The notes beneath the pieces are model-generated. The model was not told the DNA's origin, did not search any database, and saw only the letters and a list, made by a program, of their open reading frames with translations. From Verrucomicrobiaceae bacterium (GTDB lineage Bacteria > Verrucomicrobiota > Verrucomicrobiia > Verrucomicrobiales > Akkermansiaceae): 7,149 nt of DNA. Shown here piece by piece: positions 5,209 through 7,149 of this stretch (the first letter of the stretch is position 1; each line of letters begins with the position of its first letter). Location: the NCBI GenBank assembly GCA_027483005.1, contig JAIXVN010000062.1, positions 1-7,149 on the forward strand. Reading direction: 5' to 3'. Both the position numbers and the translations under genes were made by a program.

Positions 5209-6122
5209 GCACGCCCCTCGTCATCTGGCTCATCGGCGATGGGAAGCCGGGCCACGAAAACCAATCGCTCGGACTTGCCGAAGCGATCGGTCGCCGCGTG
5301 CCAACCTCGCTGCACCGCATCGAGCTCGGCGGGCAGGCCACCTTGCTGCGTCGTGTGAAAAAGGCGCTCGATGTCGCCGCCACACTTCCCCTTCCCGACC
5401 TTATCCTCGGAGCCGGCCATGCCACTCATCTCCCGCTGATCGGACTCGCCCGCCGCACCGGCGCGCCCTGCATTGTGCTGATGCGCCCGAGCCTTCCTGT
5501 CGGCCTGTTCGATCTCTGCCTTGTGCCCGATCACGACCTCAAAGGAAATTCCAAACCCGACAACGTCATCGCCACGCGAGGTGCGCTCAACCGCGTCCAC
5601 CCTTCCGCCGATCAGGTCCGCGAAAAGCGAGTCATTCTTCTCGGTGGTCCGTCTTCGACACACGGCTGGGACACTTCCGCCATTCTTGATGCCCTAACAG
5701 AAATCACCGGCACGCAGACCGGATGGATCCTCACCGACTCCCGCCGCACGCCCGATGGAGTCCGACAGGCGATCCGCGAACGCTTTCCCGCGATCCAGCT
5801 TTTCCCGCACGAGGAGACCGCCAGAGGCTGGCTGCCCGCGCAACTCGCCGCCGCCGCCGAGGTCTGGGTCAGCAAGGACAGCGTCTCGATGATCTACGAG
5901 GCCCTTAGTAGCGGCGCAAAGGTCGGCCTGCTCCCCGTGCCACGTCTCAAGGCAAAGGGACGCGTTTCGCGCGGCATCGACCAGCTCATTTCCGACGGCT
6001 ACCTCACGCCCTGGTCGGCGTGGCGGGAAAGCCGGAAACTTTCCACCGACGCCCCGATGCTGCGCGAAGCGGATCGTTGCGCCGGACTCATTCTGGAACG
6101 ATGGTTCCCGCAGGCGAAATGA
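5205..6122 (+). CDS. ELM1 family (DUF1022) GT-B-like protein, TTG start
   Basis: The 305-aa product has the ELM1/DUF1022 pattern: an N-terminal IWLIGDGKPGHENQSLGLAEA (residues 7-27), GAGHATHLP (69-77), a segment reading VLMRPSLPVGLFDLCLVPDHD (91-111), LGGPSSTHGW (146-155), TDSRRTP (177-183) and a GT-B-like phosphate-binding stretch SKDSVSMIYEALSSGAKVGL (223-242). The family is named after a plant mitochondrial fission factor. Bacterial members sit near LPS or capsule genes, often mis-annotated as nucleotide-sugar epimerases, and their reaction is not established to my knowledge. The start is TTG at 5205, chosen because the conserved N-terminus begins only seven residues later and because TTGA overlaps the upstream stop, giving translational coupling. 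A TTG at 5151 is also in frame but adds 18 unconserved residues. There is no ATG near the expected start. Its stop overlaps the next gene's ATG. A glycosyltransferase role in the envelope is inferred from fold and neighbours. Confidence 0.88.
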   Translation: MSTPLVIWLIGDGKPGHENQSLGLAEAIGRRVPTSLHRIELGGQATLLRRVKKALDVAATLPLPDLILGAGHATHLPLIGLARRTGAPCIVLMRPSLPVGLFDLCLVPDHDLKGNSKPDNVIATRGALNRVHPSADQVREKRVILLGGPSSTHGWDTSAILDALTEITGTQTGWILTDSRRTPDGVRQAIRERFPAIQLFPHEETARGWLPAQLAAAAEVWVSKDSVSMIYEALSSGAKVGLLPVPRLKAKGRVSRGIDQLISDGYLTPWSAWRESRKLSTDAPMLREADRCAGLILERWFPQAK

Positions 6123-7149
6123 AGGTCGTCCAACTACTTCCCGAACTCGAGAGCGGCGGTGTCGAACGCGGCACCACCGAGCTGGCCCGGCATCTCGTTT
6201 CCCACGGCCACGAGTCGATCGTCATCTCCGGCGGCGGACGCCTGGTGCATGGGCTCGAAAAGGAAGGTACCCACCACGTCGCCCTGCCGATCGGGAAAAA
6301 GCGCCTCTCCACCCTGCTGCTGGTGCCGAAACTCCGCCGCTGGCTGGAGGCCGAAAAGCCGGACATCCTCCACCTCCGTTCGCGCGTCCCAGCCTGGATC
6401 GCCTGGCTGGCCTGGCGCGGCATGAATCCGCAGACCCGGCCCCGACTCGTCACCACCGTCCACGGCTTCAACTCCGTCAACCGCTGGTCGGAAATCATGA
6501 CCTGTGGCGAGCGTGTCATCTGCGTCTCCGACAGCATCCGGAGATTCGTCCTCGAGCATTACCCGAAGGCCGCGCCGGAAAAACTCCGCGTCATCCATCG
6601 CGGCGTCGATCCCGCCGACTACCCGCACGGCTGGAAACCACCGGTCGAGTGGCGGGCGAAGTTCGACGAGGAATTTCCCGAAACGCGGGACAAGTCCCTC
6701 ATCACCCTGCCCGGCCGCATCACGCGACTGAAGGGCCACGAGGATTTTTTCCGCATCCTCGGCGAGCTGCGCGACCTGCCCGTCCACGGCGTCATCGCCG
6801 GCGGAGCTCAGGCGAAAAAGCAGGCCTATCTGGAGGAAATCCAGGCCCTCGCCGAATCCAGCGGACTGAAGGACAGCGTCACCTTCACCGGCAACCGCAG
6901 CGACCTGAAAAACATCCTCGCGATCTCGGACGTCGTGCTTTCCCTGACGAGCCAGCCGGAGTCCTTCGGCCGGACCACGCTGGAGGCCCTCTCGCTCGGC
7001 GTGCCGGTCGCGGGCTACGATCACGGCGGCGTCGGCGAACAGCTCGACCTGCTTTTCCCCGCTGGAAAAATCCCGCCCGGAGACAGCGCTGCAGCCGTGA
7101 AAACCCTCCGCCAGTTTCTCGAAACCCGCCCCACTGTACCGGAAAGCCA
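6119..7149 (+). CDS. Family 4 glycosyltransferase, partial (C-terminus beyond right edge)
   Basis: A frame of 343 codons runs off the right edge without a stop. The N-terminal Rossmann domain starts MKVVQLLPELESGGVERGT, the glycine-rich acceptor loop of GT4 enzymes, followed by HESIVISGGGRLV (31-43), TTVHGFNSV (112-120) and VICVSDSIRRFV (133-144). The C-terminal nucleotide-sugar domain has PGRITRLKGHEDF (198-210), with Arg200 and Lys205 as the expected diphosphate contacts, then FTGNRSDL (256-263) and the retaining EX7E motif ESFGRTTLE (Glu281, Glu289). Only about the last 20-40 residues should be missing compared with typical 360-380-aa relatives. It probably transfers a sugar to the lipid A core or a related envelope glycolipid from the cytoplasmic face; the donor and acceptor sugars cannot be read from sequence. 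ATGA overlaps the upstream stop. An in-frame ATG at 6101 would add MVPAGE; the 6119 start fits the family N-terminus better and has a weak CAGG before it. Confidence 0.92.
   Translation, partial: MKVVQLLPELESGGVERGTTELARHLVSHGHESIVISGGGRLVHGLEKEGTHHVALPIGKKRLSTLLLVPKLRRWLEAEKPDILHLRSRVPAWIAWLAWRGMNPQTRPRLVTTVHGFNSVNRWSEIMTCGERVICVSDSIRRFVLEHYPKAAPEKLRVIHRGVDPADYPHGWKPPVEWRAKFDEEFPETRDKSLITLPGRITRLKGHEDFFRILGELRDLPVHGVIAGGAQAKKQAYLEEIQALAESSGLKDSVTFTGNRSDLKNILAISDVVLSLTSQPESFGRTTLEALSLGVPVAGYDHGGVGEQLDLLFPAGKIPPGDSAAAVKTLRQFLETRPTVPES

Noticed and set aside
5037..5663. 208-codon minus-strand frame across the acyltransferase/ELM1 junction
   Set aside because: It is antisense to two supported genes and shows no recognisable motif.
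6134..7024. 296-codon minus-strand frame opposite the GT4 gene
   Set aside because: It has low-complexity Asp/Gly/Ala-rich composition and is antisense to a well-supported GT4 enzyme with an EX7E motif.
1..7149. Search for CRISPR repeats, insertion-sequence ends, transposase or integrase
   Set aside because: No regularly spaced repeats, long terminal inverted repeats or recombinase motifs were found by eye.

Overview
This 7.1 kb, GC-rich window looks like chromosomal DNA of a Gram-negative bacterium of the PVC superphylum, most likely Verrucomicrobiota. Three things point there: a truncated secreted SGNH-like protein whose N-terminus matches what I recall of PVC proteins that continue into a haem-binding CxxCH region, two exported sulfatases in tandem, and a lipid A/LPS-type operon. 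The taxonomic call is inference from gene content and remembered family sequences; no search was run.

Layout. The left half (1-3704) is read on the minus strand. In order of transcription it holds two FGly-type sulfatases 12 bp apart (2325-3704, then 921-2312), a stand-alone tRNA-Arg(CCT) gene (740-811), and the first 197 codons of the SGNH-like protein (start at 592, running off the left edge). The right half (3826-7149) is read on the plus strand: a lipid A acyltransferase-family protein with an extra C-terminal domain, an ELM1-family (DUF1022) GT-B-like protein, and a family 4 glycosyltransferase that runs off the right edge. The two halves diverge from a 121 bp gap (3705-3825) that contains a short palindrome.

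How the genes may work together. The sulfatases both carry signal peptides, a CxPxR modification motif and complete S1-family metal and sulfate ligands, so they probably desulfate an external sulfated polysaccharide or glycoconjugate in the periplasm or at the cell surface. The three plus-strand genes overlap by 4 bp at each junction (TTGA, then ATGA), which implies one transcript and coupled translation. Their families point to acylation and sugar addition on the lipid A/core of LPS or a similar envelope glycolipid.

The points most worth following up are the unexplained C-terminal domain on the acyltransferase, which resembles the N-terminal half of a family 9 heptosyltransferase; the conserved acyltransferase-ELM1-GT4 coupling; the SGNH domain with Gly where the catalytic Ser should be; mutually exclusive hairpins in the leader of that gene; a lipobox in one of the two sulfatases; and the near absence of Shine-Dalgarno sequences at all six starts. 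No mobile element, CRISPR array or integrase is visible.
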